A DNA stretch of 64,000 nt from a virus (IMGVR_UViG_3300027788_000006:23533-87532), one strand, 5' to 3'; shown: positions 1-10,731, counted from the first letter of the stretch. The notes: generated by a model from the sequence alone, not told the origin. Numbers and translations are program-made.

Positions 1-131
1 TCTATTAGATCTTTTTTAGCTTTATTTTTATCATATCTTTCCGATAATATACCACTAATCTCTTTAACACCTGTATCTACATAGGTGTTCATAAAAGGTT
101 TAAGTTCGTATTTACTATATTTATTAGCCAT
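1..131 (-). CDS. Partial unknown protein, N-terminal 43 residues
   Basis: An ATG at 131-129 opens a frame that runs off the left edge of the window, so the gene is incomplete. The visible residues begin MANKYSKYELKPFMNTYVD and are charged and probably helical. It lies 4 nt downstream of the stop of the 852-aa virion protein on the same strand, with the same tight spacing as the rest of the late operon, so it is probably another late structural or internal virion gene. I do not recognise the family. Confidence 0.6.
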   Translation of the reverse strand, partial: MANKYSKYELKPFMNTYVDTGVKEISGILSERYDKNKAKKDLI

Positions 132-135
132 ATTC

Positions 136-2694
136 TTATGTTATATATTTTTTCCATTCTTGAGATCCTTCTTTAACTCCTTTTTTCTTAAGTAACTCTT
201 TAAGGTGCCCTTCAGCATTATCATAAGAAGTACTTTTACTAGTAGTAGTCTCTCCTTGGTATCTTTCTAGGGCGTCTCTATTACCATCCATTACATGTGC
301 TATTTCTAAATCTGTTTTATTTTTATTTCTAGACATTTGCATTTCCATAGCACCGCCTACCATAGTATCTAATGCTTGTAGTTTTCTATCAAAAGTAGCA
401 GCATCTGCCCCTTTATTAAACTCATCTACATACATATTATTTTTAGTGTTATCTTGATCTGCTTGTAGCTGAGCTTTAAGATTAGTAGTAGAAGCTTCTA
501 AAGCTTTACCTTGATTAGTAGCGTCTGCATTTAATTTATTAGCTACATTCTTACCTTCAATATCCACATTAGCTTTAGTTTCTTGAGCATTGATAGCCAT
601 TCTCTTTTTAAATTTCGAACTCTGATTAGCCATCTTATTAGACATGTTACTCATACCACCTCCACTAGTCTCTACAAATCTGTCGAAGTTAGCAGCATCC
701 ATATCTAAGGCAGCTCTTTCAGGGTTAAAGTTTTGCATTCCTATTTTATCAGCTTTAATTCTTTCAGCTCTAATTGTAGGAGGCACTATAACATCTGGGT
801 TTGCCATATAGTCTGGTTTATCTGTCATAGCTACAGCTGCTGGTAAGAATTGTAGCATAGATAAATCTACACCATCTCCCCATCTTTTTCTACCAGTTTT
901 TGAAGTCTCAGTTATATTTTTCTCATCAACTATTTCTTTGTCAGTATTTGTTTCCTTTTCAGTTGGTTTCGCTGTTTTTCCCATTGATGTCTTACTCCAA
1001 GTAAACTCTCCCATCTTACCATCTATTCCAGTACTACCATCACCGTGAAATCCAGATTGTTTCATATAATCCTCTTTGCTAATACCTTGCTCTTTTAATT
1101 TTGACTGTAACTCTTCATCACCGTCAAATGTTGAGGATAAATTATCATTAAATTTCTCTTGAAATTGTTGAGTATGTTTCTCAGGATTAAACTCTTCCGG
1201 AGAATTTATATTCATAGATTTCATAAGATCTGCATTTCTATTGTAGAAATCATTCATATTTGATTCTCCTACTTCTCCAAAATATCCTTTACCTGATCCT
1301 TGCTGTGTATTTGCTATACCTTCATCTCCTAAATCATTTGCTCTATAAGAACCCTCTTCACCTCCTCCTGTATATCCGGCCTCAGTTGCAGCCTCAGTTA
1401 CTTTACTATAGTTCTCTCCATATGCATTAAATCTATCATTAGATTTATCATTAGATTTATTAGGGCTTGAGTCTTTTGCTTTTTCTACAGGGGCCGTATT
1501 ATTAACAGGACCATCTTTATGAGCTACAAATGGATCTCTATCAATCATATTTGGAACACCGTCTCCATCTAAATCATTATCAGTCTTATCAGGAGTTCCA
1601 TCTCCGTCCGTATCTATAGAGTCATCTGTCTGCCATTTAAACTTTCCTCCTTCTTTGTATTTCATAAATCCTCCACCTTTAGCAACTACTTCAGGGTTTC
1701 TACCTGCTATGATTTCTTGCTCTCTAGCTAAAGCATCTTTTGCCTGTTGGCTATCTCCATTTTTAACTATATCTTTATGCCACTCTGCTATTGGTATACC
1801 CCCTTTCTTAAGATGGCTAGAAAAAAAGTAATCTTTTTTAACTCCCCCCTTTTTCATAGTTATCTCATCTTGAGTTTCTCCATTTTCTACTTCTGCATTA
1901 TCAACTATAATACCACTATTCTGGCCGTTACTCTGTTCATGGCTTTGACCTGAATACTCTATAGCACTAGAACCTTCTGTTATAGGAGAGGCCATACCTC
2001 CTGATAAATGTACATTTTTACCTTTAGACACCGCAGATTTAACAGAGTTCATAGAGTTAGATACTCCTCCCTCTTCATAACGTCTTGCCGCATCACTATT
2101 AACTTCAGGGTTAGCTTCAATATAGTCCTGCTTCTTTTTATCTTGTTTTACTGTTACATAATCTTTATACCCTTCATTTGCCGCAGCTGCTAATGCAGAA
2201 CCTGCCAGCCACCACTTTCCAGATCCATCCCATAGCTTTTCTTTAAGGTAACCTGGGGTTTTCTTAACGGTATTTGTTACAGCTCCTGGCACACCTTTTA
2301 TTTTCTCTTTTATGGTTTTCTTAGCTACTTCTTTTTTTGTTTTGTTAACTACTGCCTTCTTAATTTTTTTAGTAACTGCAGGTACTACTCCCTTCTTAAT
2401 AACTGCAGGTAACAGTAGACCAGTTGCTAATTTTGTAGCCGCAACTCCTTGACCAAAACCCGGTATCATAGTTGTAGCATTAACACCTGTATTAATAGCA
2501 TGTTTGTTTGCAGCTTCATCGTCTCCTATCACTTTGTTATAACCAGCTCTTACAGCTGATATACCAGTATTCAGAGCATCTGGTATTACACCCCAAGCTG
2601 GAGTCATACCCCCAACTGTTAAACCAGTTTGAATTTTGTCCCACCAGCCAGTTGGACCTCCCGTTTTATATGCGTGTAGTTTTCTTTTTGCCAT
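136..2694 (-). CDS. Large internal/virion-associated protein with calcium-binding-like repeat
   Basis: An 852-residue late protein of unknown function. The N-terminal 110 residues are rich in Gly, Ala and hydrophobic residues and are followed by a very basic Lys-rich stretch (about 95-150). The middle is low-complexity and polar. Around residues 360-390 it has a DTDGDGTPD...DLDGDGVPN segment of the thrombospondin type-3/dockerin-like calcium-binding kind. The C-terminal quarter is helical and rich in Asn, Ala and Lys. Several Lys-x-Gly-Gly motifs (KKGGV, KKGGI, AKGGG, KEGGK) recur and are shared with other virion proteins here. Composition and position after the muzzle-like gene fit an ejected 'cargo' protein of a podovirus, but that is inference. 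Confidence 0.75.
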   Translation of the reverse strand: MAKRKLHAYKTGGPTGWWDKIQTGLTVGGMTPAWGVIPDALNTGISAVRAGYNKVIGDDEAANKHAINTGVNATTMIPGFGQGVAATKLATGLLLPAVIKKGVVPAVTKKIKKAVVNKTKKEVAKKTIKEKIKGVPGAVTNTVKKTPGYLKEKLWDGSGKWWLAGSALAAAANEGYKDYVTVKQDKKKQDYIEANPEVNSDAARRYEEGGVSNSMNSVKSAVSKGKNVHLSGGMASPITEGSSAIEYSGQSHEQSNGQNSGIIVDNAEVENGETQDEITMKKGGVKKDYFFSSHLKKGGIPIAEWHKDIVKNGDSQQAKDALAREQEIIAGRNPEVVAKGGGFMKYKEGGKFKWQTDDSIDTDGDGTPDKTDNDLDGDGVPNMIDRDPFVAHKDGPVNNTAPVEKAKDSSPNKSNDKSNDRFNAYGENYSKVTEAATEAGYTGGGEEGSYRANDLGDEGIANTQQGSGKGYFGEVGESNMNDFYNRNADLMKSMNINSPEEFNPEKHTQQFQEKFNDNLSSTFDGDEELQSKLKEQGISKEDYMKQSGFHGDGSTGIDGKMGEFTWSKTSMGKTAKPTEKETNTDKEIVDEKNITETSKTGRKRWGDGVDLSMLQFLPAAVAMTDKPDYMANPDVIVPPTIRAERIKADKIGMQNFNPERAALDMDAANFDRFVETSGGGMSNMSNKMANQSSKFKKRMAINAQETKANVDIEGKNVANKLNADATNQGKALEASTTNLKAQLQADQDNTKNNMYVDEFNKGADAATFDRKLQALDTMVGGAMEMQMSRNKNKTDLEIAHVMDGNRDALERYQGETTTSKSTSYDNAEGHLKELLKKKGVKEGSQEWKKYIT

Positions 2695-2695
2695 A

Positions 2696-2917
2696 TTATT
2701 TATGTGTGCAACCGCCTAGTTTAGCAATATCTTTTTCTAACTCTACTATACGATCTTCGTTTTCATTAATTATTTTAATCTTCTTTTCTAACCTCCCTTC
2801 TAATACAACTAAGTCTATTCCAAGTTGATTTATCTGACTGTATGCAATACCCATAGTAAATATTATGCCCATAATCCAAATTATGTTCCCTATATTTAAA
2901 GTAAAGTCTTTCATCAC
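2696..2917 (-). CDS. Small membrane-anchored coiled-coil protein
   Basis: A 73-residue protein. Residues about 10-27 (IGNIIWIMGIIFTMGIAY) form one hydrophobic membrane segment, and residues 35-66 form a charged heptad-like helix suggestive of a coiled coil. It overlaps the upstream 459-aa gene by 4 nt (ATGA), so translation is probably coupled. It sits among internal virion genes, far from the holin/endolysin genes. It could be a minor virion component that contacts the membrane during ejection, or an accessory lysis protein. Function is not established. Confidence 0.7.
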   Translation of the reverse strand: MMKDFTLNIGNIIWIMGIIFTMGIAYSQINQLGIDLVVLEGRLEKKIKIINENEDRIVELEKDIAKLGGCTHK

Positions 2918-4293
2918 GAGGCACGTTTTATATACCCTCCATTTCCATAACTAGGCATTCTATTAAATCCTCCTTTTCTAGCAGATACATTATTTCCTAA
3001 ATCGTACCCAGAATAAGTCTTAGCTTTCATTTCCGCTGCGTTAGTCCTAGCCATTTGGCCTACAAAAGATTTAGTAGTTTTTGTATTTGTTTCAGTAGCT
3101 TTTACTTGTGCTTTTGCTTCTGCAGCTTTCTTTTCTTTTCTAGCTTTCTTTCTATTAGCTAATCCTTGCCATGTAGCTACACCGGCTCCTATAACACCTC
3201 CTACAACTGCTCCAACTGCATTACCTATTACAGGAACAGCTGATCCTACCATAGCCCCATAACCAGCATAAGATCCTGCTTTAGCAAGTATATCTCCAGT
3301 AGCTTCCCCTGCATTCCAAGTAGTAGCGTCACCATCATCAGAGCCCATACTAATTGCAGTACCTGCTATGTTAGCAGCTGTTGCATATGGATTAGGATTA
3401 AAAGTACTACCAGCAGCTGCCTTCACTCCTTCTTTTCCTCCAGCCTCAAGTAGTTTTTGAGCCGCTAGATCTGCAGCTTTCTTTGTTGCTTCCTTCCCAA
3501 CTTTATCAACTACTAAATCTTTACCTTTATCGATAGCAAGATCCTTTGCCTTATCAATTACTATATCCTTACCTTTATTTAAAGCAGCATCTTTAGCTTT
3601 ATCGATTATTATATCTTTACCTTGATCTAACGCAAACTTACTAGCTTGATCTGCTCCAAATCCAGCTGTATAATCCATAGCTTTATTTTGAGCTTGATCA
3701 ACAAGAACCTCTTGTCCTTTATGAGTAGCCGCGTCAGCTAATGCCTTACTAACTCCTTCATTTGCTTTTTGTCTAGCAACATTTCCAAACCCTTCTCCTG
3801 CAATAGATTCAGCAGCTTTCCTCTCTGCTTCTTTCATAGCCTTTCTTCTAAAGACTTTCATACCAGCTGTTTTAATACCTTGCTTAGCGTCCAGTGCTTT
3901 ATCTTTTATATTACCAAGTACATCAGTACTTTTACCACCGTCTGTTAAAGTGTCTATACCTTTACCCACAGTACCATCTAAAGACTGTGCTTTAGCTTTT
4001 CTAGAGGCAGCATCTTCTTCAACTGCAGCTAAATCTTGCTCCTTTTGATTAGAAATATCTGATGCGATAGAATTAGCATTTGATGCTAGAGTCTCATTAT
4101 TTTTTAATTTAGCATTTTTAGCAGCTTCTAATATTTGTGGATTAGCTTCCTCATACACTATAGACTCAGTAGATCCTGCAGCACCTTGAGCAGCGGATCC
4201 TACAGTATTATTTTCGTACATTCCTCCAGGTGCATATTTTTTAGGCTTTCTAACTGCGTATTTTGATTTATATTTTGATTTAATTTTTTTCAT
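2914..4293 (-). CDS. Internal virion protein with KGKD amphipathic repeats and glycine-zipper segment
   Basis: A 459-residue, Ala/Lys-rich protein. The basic N-terminus (residues 1-22) is followed by a long helical region. At about residues 222-270 there are near-identical tandem units of about 16 residues built on KGKDIVIDKAKD. Residues about 335-375 are hydrophobic with Gly/Ala spacing (AGYGAMVGSAVPVIGNAVGA), a glycine-zipper pattern typical of membrane-inserting segments. The C-terminus carries ARKGGF and GNGGY motifs. These traits fit an ejected podovirus core protein that could help form a channel in the host envelope. This is inferred from composition and position, and the family was not recognised. 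Confidence 0.72.
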   Translation of the reverse strand: MKKIKSKYKSKYAVRKPKKYAPGGMYENNTVGSAAQGAAGSTESIVYEEANPQILEAAKNAKLKNNETLASNANSIASDISNQKEQDLAAVEEDAASRKAKAQSLDGTVGKGIDTLTDGGKSTDVLGNIKDKALDAKQGIKTAGMKVFRRKAMKEAERKAAESIAGEGFGNVARQKANEGVSKALADAATHKGQEVLVDQAQNKAMDYTAGFGADQASKFALDQGKDIIIDKAKDAALNKGKDIVIDKAKDLAIDKGKDLVVDKVGKEATKKAADLAAQKLLEAGGKEGVKAAAGSTFNPNPYATAANIAGTAISMGSDDGDATTWNAGEATGDILAKAGSYAGYGAMVGSAVPVIGNAVGAVVGGVIGAGVATWQGLANRKKARKEKKAAEAKAQVKATETNTKTTKSFVGQMARTNAAEMKAKTYSGYDLGNNVSARKGGFNRMPSYGNGGYIKRAS

Positions 4294-7200
4294 TATCGTG
4301 TCATTATTCTAGACTCCACAGTGGTAGAGTACAAATTTAGTAAATTATTTGAAACATTGTCATAAATTAAACGAATTCCTATCCATTTATCTATGAATTT
4401 CTTTTGCGTACTCCAGTTTTTAGTTAGATCTATATACACTGGGTTAGGATATTTTATAACTCCTGTGTATAAAAACATAGGATTTGTAGTAGATGTTGTT
4501 ATAGTTCCTACATTTAACGTGCCTATAGTATTAGTGTTTGTAGAAACATAATAAGCTGATGTATCTATAGCTATTGCAGCCATATCTCTAAACCTATTAA
4601 TTTTCCAATTGTTACCTATTTTTCTAGTATTAACTAAATATTCTAAAGGAGTAGTATGTAAACCACTTATCTGTAATGTATTGTATAAGAAGTAAGAAGT
4701 AAAACCATGCTCTAATACTCTGATGCCCGCTGCATTGTATACATCGAGAGTATATGCAATGCTAGAAGTTAAAGTTGTTACATTTCTTAATTCATTATGT
4801 ATATATTCTATTTCAAAAGGCTTATAATCTGCTACAAAGTGTTCTAGTGAAGTAAGCGGAGTATCGTGTATTGACACAGACGCAGGATCCTCTTGGTATA
4901 TAAGACCTCTTCTATTAGAGTTATGCTCCCAGATTGTCCCGTTTCCTAACTCAGAACCTACCAACGCGCTAATACTACCTGCAGTAAGTAGACCATCTAC
5001 TATTGGGTATTGATCCGTAAGAGAATAGAAATTAGTAGAAGTATTAAAATATATATATGGTACATAACTATGCAAACTAACCCAAATATTTAATTCAGGA
5101 TAATATGATATAGTCCACCCCGCAACTGCAAAGTAATTATGGTTATCCCAAGCTATTGCAGTTGTAAGATACATACCACCTCCTTGATGATCATGATAAT
5201 AAAACCGTTTATTAGTGGTATTAAATGTAATATAATCTGCACCCACAACATTACTTAGTCCATTAGCAAATAAGTTTTGTCCTGATTGAGTAAGAATGTA
5301 TTCTCGTTTAGTTAATATTATTCTTCTATGCTTAGGGTCCCATACAGAATGCAGTCCAAATCCATCTATAGGATTATCAAAGTCTTTAGATTTCCATCCG
5401 TAATCTTCAAGTTGAAAGTGTAAGTTTTTACGGAACCACTTCTTCATACCTAAATCACTTAATTCTGTAAGTTTATCTTTCATTAGAAATACTTTCTTTG
5501 AATCTACATCTACAAAAAAGTGGCCAAATCTAGTTGTTAATACAGACCACTGAGATGTACACCCACCATACCCATCATCTGTAAGAACTATTTCTGAAGG
5601 CTCTTGCTTGAAAATATCTCCACTTCCTACGTAAGCTTCAGACCCATCTTTCATTTCCATAGTTTGTTTACCTTGAGTTTTTAATAAACTCTCTTCCATA
5701 TGAAAATATAATAAGTTATTGAACGAAGCCAATTTCCATAAATCTCCTCTATTTTTAGGTAAGTCTTTAAACTGATTAGATAAGAAAACTCTATAGTTAT
5801 CTATTAAACTACTAGTATCATTCTTAGCTGATCTGTGCACTCTAGTAGGAAAATCTAATTGTTTTGTTTCACTAAGAGGTAAAGGAAAAGCTACACGTAT
5901 ATCATTTTGCTCTGAATAATTTTTATTATATTTAATATTTTCTTGGTCTGTAAAATCAATTTGTCCTGCTAATCTTAATAAATCCTTAGCTGGTGTAGCC
6001 GGGAAGTATAAACTGTTGTCAGATTCTATATGTCTAAAGTTTATATTATCTGTAGACTCCACTATATGGTAATGTATTGCTTTTCTAGGGCGTGAGTCTG
6101 AAGTAATATCACTCTGAGTTAATGAAGTAACTACTCCGTATCTACATAAATATGTATCACCTCCAAATATACCTGTATCAATATCAGGTAAATTTTGCCA
6201 ATTACTTCCTTGCAGAGTTGTTATACGATAATCTGCAGTCTCTCCGTTATGCGTATTTGTAAGAGGCTGGTTTGTTGATTCTGTAAAAATAAAGTTATCT
6301 AGATCGTCTCCTAAGACTTCAAAGCCTGTCCATATTAATTCTTGCGAATCTATAGATTTATAAACATCTGTTTTAAAAGCTTCTAAGTTAAATATATGAT
6401 AAGTACTTCTAGTTCCTACTGGCCCTCCCCCTGCATTATTGGATGCATTGATCAGTAAAGGAGGTGCTATACTAGAATTAAAACCCCAAACTCCCCAATT
6501 ATTTACTGCGGTAGCTGTGGTAGGGAATCCACTACAAGACGTTAGAGGAGCATACCCACCACAAGAAGCATCTGCTGCAGTACAAAATGGTGTAAAACTA
6601 CCCATAGTATACATAGGAGTATTTAAACAATTTCCATACCCTGCAGCGTTTAGCGCACCTTGAGGATCTATACCGTGGTTATCTTTTAATTTAAATGCAA
6701 TAGAACTTTCTCCAAAAAGATTTACTAACTTACCTCCAAACCCTAAAGACTTACCATTAAAGATACTATCACCTTTTAAGTAAGTTTTGGCCTTCTGTCC
6801 TAGTAGTCTAGGGAATCTATAAGTTGCATTAGAACTACCAGAAGTCATAGCTCTATAGCCTGTTCTGTAGTACATTCCTATGTGTATAGATGAGTTTATT
6901 TTCTGAGCATAACAATTCTTAGCAGCATCCCAGCCCCATTCTTCTCTAGGCATTAATATTTCTGGATTAGTATTTTTGTCTTTTACTAATTTAGTATTCA
7001 TTCTCTTATCCTGATCCAATGAAGGTCCATTCCAAACTAAATTTTTAACTTGATATTGATGAGATATATGAGTAGCTCCAGCTAGACTATTCTTTGTTCT
7101 TAATAAATAAAAGTCATGGAAACTAAAAGCCATCATTGAATAGTTATGATTAACACCATTTGATGTAGACGTATGAGTGTATAATAGACCATCATTATCT

Positions 7201-9845
7201 TTTAACTGCTGATAAACCTCACCAAAACTCCAAGTGCTTCCTGCCCAAGGCATTACTGAATAAAATGATTCCGGCTCTGTTTGAGTCGAAGCTAAAACCT
7301 GCATAGCTTCAGAATCTCCACCTGCTTCTTTACACAGTCCTATAGCGGCATTCTTAGGGACCATTGGAATTATAGCAGCCTGCCCTAATATAGTTCTATC
7401 CGAATGTTTTCTTTTAGCGTAGTAAATTCTAAACCCTTGTACTTTGTCTGCTATTGTATCTGGTATTTTAATATCTTTTAATGTAAATCCTAATCTACTA
7501 ACTGTGTGTGAGATTTTAGCATCATTATAAACATCACCTGGAATATTTGCAGAATTAGCTGTAACATCTATTATAAAATAACCCAAACCACAACCTGAAT
7601 CTACACATTTTGTTCCAGCATGATATACTCCTGGTCCGTATGTCCCATCTTTATAGCTCCTAACCGTTAACTGATCACCTGCTACTAGATTTGTTGTATA
7701 ACCACTATTTGAATTATAATCAACTCTAACGTCCCAGTAATCATTGCCACAATCACCCCATCCCCCAAAAGTTGTTGTATCTCCTATGTGTCTAGTAGTA
7801 GCAGTTGCTGTAGTTTTCCAAACATGGGCCTTAGTTGTAGGATCATTAGACCCAGTCTTATGATAAGTGGTCTTATACTGAACAGTAACACTCATAGTTT
7901 GATCTGCTGTAAAAGTATTCGTTCCATTCCACAAAGCAGCCTCCATAGCAGGATCATTAGCCCCAGAAGGGTTATTAAATGTACACCTGAGTGCGGAGCC
8001 TACAGTAGGTGGGAGGTGAGTGGACTCGTGTTGGTAGTTATTCCTATTAAATCTAAGTTGTCCAGTCCAAGCTGTAATAGAAGTAAGACCTATACCTGCG
8101 CTTTTAGTAGTTAAACATCCGTGATCTTCCATGATACTTTTTCTACCATCATTCTCATTAGAAGGCATATGGTGATGCCTCACATTTTTTTGTTTTAAAC
8201 TGCCTATTAGTCCAGTCTGATCCCAGATTTCAAAGTCAGATGTGTTCGGATAAAACTCTGTAGCATTTTGCCAATAATTCATCTTCATAGTACCAAGTCC
8301 AGCCCATGCTCCTCCAGTAAAACTATACTCAAAGAAATGAAAGTTTTTAGCATACCCTTCACTTAACTCTTTAAAATCAGATGCAGTACCAAACCCTGAA
8401 GGCTGTGCTAACTCTTTAAGGTTAATAGTAGTACCCCCTACATCAATAAGATCTCTTCCAGGTATATGATAACCATATGACATACTACCATCATTCATAA
8501 TAAAAGCAATATAAAAAGCATATACTTCACTACGCATGTACCCTTTATATTTATAAATATTAGGAACATATCTGTAACTAGTTGTAGCATCTACAACTTG
8601 TTGTACATCTGCAAATTTATCTACCGGCTGTCCTTGAAACCCTGTAGTAAGATTATCTACTGTAGCATAATAATCATCAAAATTCTCAATGTCATGCGCA
8701 ACAGAGTTTAACTTAATATTATTAGCATATTTCTGATACCCAACATCTTTAGTACCAGTGGTATTACCTACATATAGTACTCCATCTAACTGTGAAATAG
8801 TCTTGGCAGTATCATACCCTACAGTATCTATAATAACTTTATCTAAATCTCCCGAAGCTGCTCCTTCTACTCCGGAGTATACAACTTCTAAACCTGATTT
8901 AGATATGAACTCAATATCCTTAAGTTTAATAGCTTTTATCTCATCCCCCATCTTACGTATTACTGTAGGTCTTAGTCTCTCATAATCTGTATTTAAATTG
9001 GATAACTTCCATTTAATAGCTTTTGATGTTTGAGTACCATCTTTAGCCCCATCTTTTTTTGTTGTAGGTCTAGTATGATCATACTCTTCTACTATACTAA
9101 CTGGATTAGAAACAGATAAATAATTTGTAGCTACTAAATCTGCATCTATATAAGCCACTGCTAAATAGTATACAGCAGTTCTTAACCCTCCTCCTTCTAT
9201 AATAGATTTTTGATACCTACCTGAAAGAACATCATCCAGTTCTATTCTAGGTACCGGACCAGAATTAGGAAACAAATTTAAAAGATCTCCATGTCGTTTA
9301 TGAGAAGTAGCTGGATTAATGTTATATAGTTTATTTCGAATAAATACATTAGGGACTTCCCTTATCTGTCTGTTTACATTAAAAGCTCTTGGGGGGTTTA
9401 AATCATCTGTCCAGTAAACTACTAAATCACCTTTAGAATCTACTTTAAACGTACCTTCTATTGGATGACTAGTTCGAAAATTTAGTTTGTTATTGGTAGC
9501 AGTTGGCCAATATAAAAGCTCATACACACCTGTGGTTCCATCCCATATCGCTATATGGTCTATACCCGCACTAGTTTTAGTAGGATCAATTTCACACATA
9601 AATAAAACTACTTTATCGTCAGGAACTTCAACTGCACCTAGAACTTTATTATACTGTCCTGACGCTACAGAAAAATATTTATCTATATGAGTCTGACCTT
9701 TAGCTATAGTTCCCCCTTCATTAGATAAGGACCCTTCTTTATCATTCATAAACATATCTAGCGCATGTCTCCACGAACCTTTCATCTGATCTATATGGCC
9801 AGAATCTTTGAATAGTCCTTTTAAAAATCTTTTTTCTTCTGCCAT
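4293..9845 (-). CDS. Giant tail muzzle/stabilisation-like protein
   Basis: An 1850-residue beta-rich protein. The N-terminal segment (HIDQMKGSWRHALDMFMND, then LSNEGGT) and the repeated beta-propeller-like motifs (IAIWDGTTGVYELLYWP; VYWTDDLNPPRAFNVNRQ) resemble the large stabilisation or muzzle proteins of crAss-like podoviruses, which cap the end of the short tail. There is no signal peptide or membrane segment. It starts 1 nt after the 294-aa connector-like gene and is followed, with a 1-nt overlap, by internal virion proteins. This ring-muzzle-cargo order also fits a tail assembly. The structural role is fairly likely; the exact identity as muzzle is inference. Confidence 0.72.
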   Translation of the reverse strand: MAEEKRFLKGLFKDSGHIDQMKGSWRHALDMFMNDKEGSLSNEGGTIAKGQTHIDKYFSVASGQYNKVLGAVEVPDDKVVLFMCEIDPTKTSAGIDHIAIWDGTTGVYELLYWPTATNNKLNFRTSHPIEGTFKVDSKGDLVVYWTDDLNPPRAFNVNRQIREVPNVFIRNKLYNINPATSHKRHGDLLNLFPNSGPVPRIELDDVLSGRYQKSIIEGGGLRTAVYYLAVAYIDADLVATNYLSVSNPVSIVEEYDHTRPTTKKDGAKDGTQTSKAIKWKLSNLNTDYERLRPTVIRKMGDEIKAIKLKDIEFISKSGLEVVYSGVEGAASGDLDKVIIDTVGYDTAKTISQLDGVLYVGNTTGTKDVGYQKYANNIKLNSVAHDIENFDDYYATVDNLTTGFQGQPVDKFADVQQVVDATTSYRYVPNIYKYKGYMRSEVYAFYIAFIMNDGSMSYGYHIPGRDLIDVGGTTINLKELAQPSGFGTASDFKELSEGYAKNFHFFEYSFTGGAWAGLGTMKMNYWQNATEFYPNTSDFEIWDQTGLIGSLKQKNVRHHHMPSNENDGRKSIMEDHGCLTTKSAGIGLTSITAWTGQLRFNRNNYQHESTHLPPTVGSALRCTFNNPSGANDPAMEAALWNGTNTFTADQTMSVTVQYKTTYHKTGSNDPTTKAHVWKTTATATTRHIGDTTTFGGWGDCGNDYWDVRVDYNSNSGYTTNLVAGDQLTVRSYKDGTYGPGVYHAGTKCVDSGCGLGYFIIDVTANSANIPGDVYNDAKISHTVSRLGFTLKDIKIPDTIADKVQGFRIYYAKRKHSDRTILGQAAIIPMVPKNAAIGLCKEAGGDSEAMQVLASTQTEPESFYSVMPWAGSTWSFGEVYQQLKDNDGLLYTHTSTSNGVNHNYSMMAFSFHDFYLLRTKNSLAGATHISHQYQVKNLVWNGPSLDQDKRMNTKLVKDKNTNPEILMPREEWGWDAAKNCYAQKINSSIHIGMYYRTGYRAMTSGSSNATYRFPRLLGQKAKTYLKGDSIFNGKSLGFGGKLVNLFGESSIAFKLKDNHGIDPQGALNAAGYGNCLNTPMYTMGSFTPFCTAADASCGGYAPLTSCSGFPTTATAVNNWGVWGFNSSIAPPLLINASNNAGGGPVGTRSTYHIFNLEAFKTDVYKSIDSQELIWTGFEVLGDDLDNFIFTESTNQPLTNTHNGETADYRITTLQGSNWQNLPDIDTGIFGGDTYLCRYGVVTSLTQSDITSDSRPRKAIHYHIVESTDNINFRHIESDNSLYFPATPAKDLLRLAGQIDFTDQENIKYNKNYSEQNDIRVAFPLPLSETKQLDFPTRVHRSAKNDTSSLIDNYRVFLSNQFKDLPKNRGDLWKLASFNNLLYFHMEESLLKTQGKQTMEMKDGSEAYVGSGDIFKQEPSEIVLTDDGYGGCTSQWSVLTTRFGHFFVDVDSKKVFLMKDKLTELSDLGMKKWFRKNLHFQLEDYGWKSKDFDNPIDGFGLHSVWDPKHRRIILTKREYILTQSGQNLFANGLSNVVGADYITFNTTNKRFYYHDHQGGGMYLTTAIAWDNHNYFAVAGWTISYYPELNIWVSLHSYVPYIYFNTSTNFYSLTDQYPIVDGLLTAGSISALVGSELGNGTIWEHNSNRRGLIYQEDPASVSIHDTPLTSLEHFVADYKPFEIEYIHNELRNVTTLTSSIAYTLDVYNAAGIRVLEHGFTSYFLYNTLQISGLHTTPLEYLVNTRKIGNNWKINRFRDMAAIAIDTSAYYVSTNTNTIGTLNVGTITTSTTNPMFLYTGVIKYPNPVYIDLTKNWSTQKKFIDKWIGIRLIYDNVSNNLLNLYSTTVESRIMTR

Positions 9846-9846
9846 T

Positions 9847-10731
9847 TTAATATCTGCTTAAATTTTCTCTAGTGTTTAAATCTTCAAAAAATGAATCATG
9901 TCTGTTCATGTTAGGTATTAGTCTAACCCACTGATCCATGAAACTAGCCATCTTATCTATATCTGGATAATTAGCTGCGTTCCTAGCTTGTGTGCAATAA
10001 AACTTCCACTGATCTTCTGCAAATTTATAATCTATACCATTCTTCTTTATATTAGGATTAAATAATAAAAGTTTTTTGTATATATACCAGAACATAGCTT
10101 CTTTAAAGCTGATCTCTGCTGGGACCATTGGGTAACAATCCGCATCAGTAGGAAATGCTGTATAACTTAAACATAGTTTTCCTGTTGGAAATGAGGTCTT
10201 AATAAAACCATTCTCTACTAAATAAGTATCTTTATATTTTGCTAACTCATTGACACATTCATCACAATGCATACTAGCATGAAATGTACTTGCACTGTAC
10301 TGTAAAGGCATCATGTGTACATCACTTTTAAAGTAAGAATTTTCCATTACTACTAACTGATTTGTTAGAAGCTGCAGTTCATGAGTTATCTGAGCATACT
10401 CTAACCCAGCTGCTTGAGCAGATGCTATCTGATCTTTTAATGCTGCTATACCAGCTATTATAGCATCATATATATCTGAGTCTTTAGTAGCCATAGCAGT
10501 ATTAACGGCCACTTGGTTTATATAATATAAATCATGAGGCAAATATACTTTATGATTAACTACATTAAGAACAGTTTGTTTATGTTCCAATTGAGTACTT
10601 GCACCTATGTGCTCTAAAGCTTCTCCTATCCACTCAATTGCATCATCAATCCAGTTATCGTCGTCTGGTTTAAGATCTCTAAATACTTTACGTATTATTT
10701 CTTTACTTGATATTGTATTATATATAGCCAT
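9847..10731 (-). CDS. Connector/ring-type tail protein
   Basis: A 294-residue protein. The N-terminal acidic helix (KPDDDNWIDDAIEWIGEALEHIG) is followed by a beta strand with LPHDLYYINQVAV. The pattern 'LPxDxxYI' after an alpha-helical start is seen in adaptor, tail-tubular-A and ring proteins of podoviruses, and it recurs in the 401-aa protein at 29.6-30.8 kb (LPDDYMYLVN). A helical insertion (about 85-125) and a segment with two Cys (CDEC) follow. It directly precedes the muzzle-like gene and shares its start/stop region with the 157-aa gene. The likely role is a ring of the short tail below the portal. Confidence 0.6.
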   Translation of the reverse strand: MAIYNTISSKEIIRKVFRDLKPDDDNWIDDAIEWIGEALEHIGASTQLEHKQTVLNVVNHKVYLPHDLYYINQVAVNTAMATKDSDIYDAIIAGIAALKDQIASAQAAGLEYAQITHELQLLTNQLVVMENSYFKSDVHMMPLQYSASTFHASMHCDECVNELAKYKDTYLVENGFIKTSFPTGKLCLSYTAFPTDADCYPMVPAEISFKEAMFWYIYKKLLLFNPNIKKNGIDYKFAEDQWKFYCTQARNAANYPDIDKMASFMDQWVRLIPNMNRHDSFFEDLNTRENLSRY

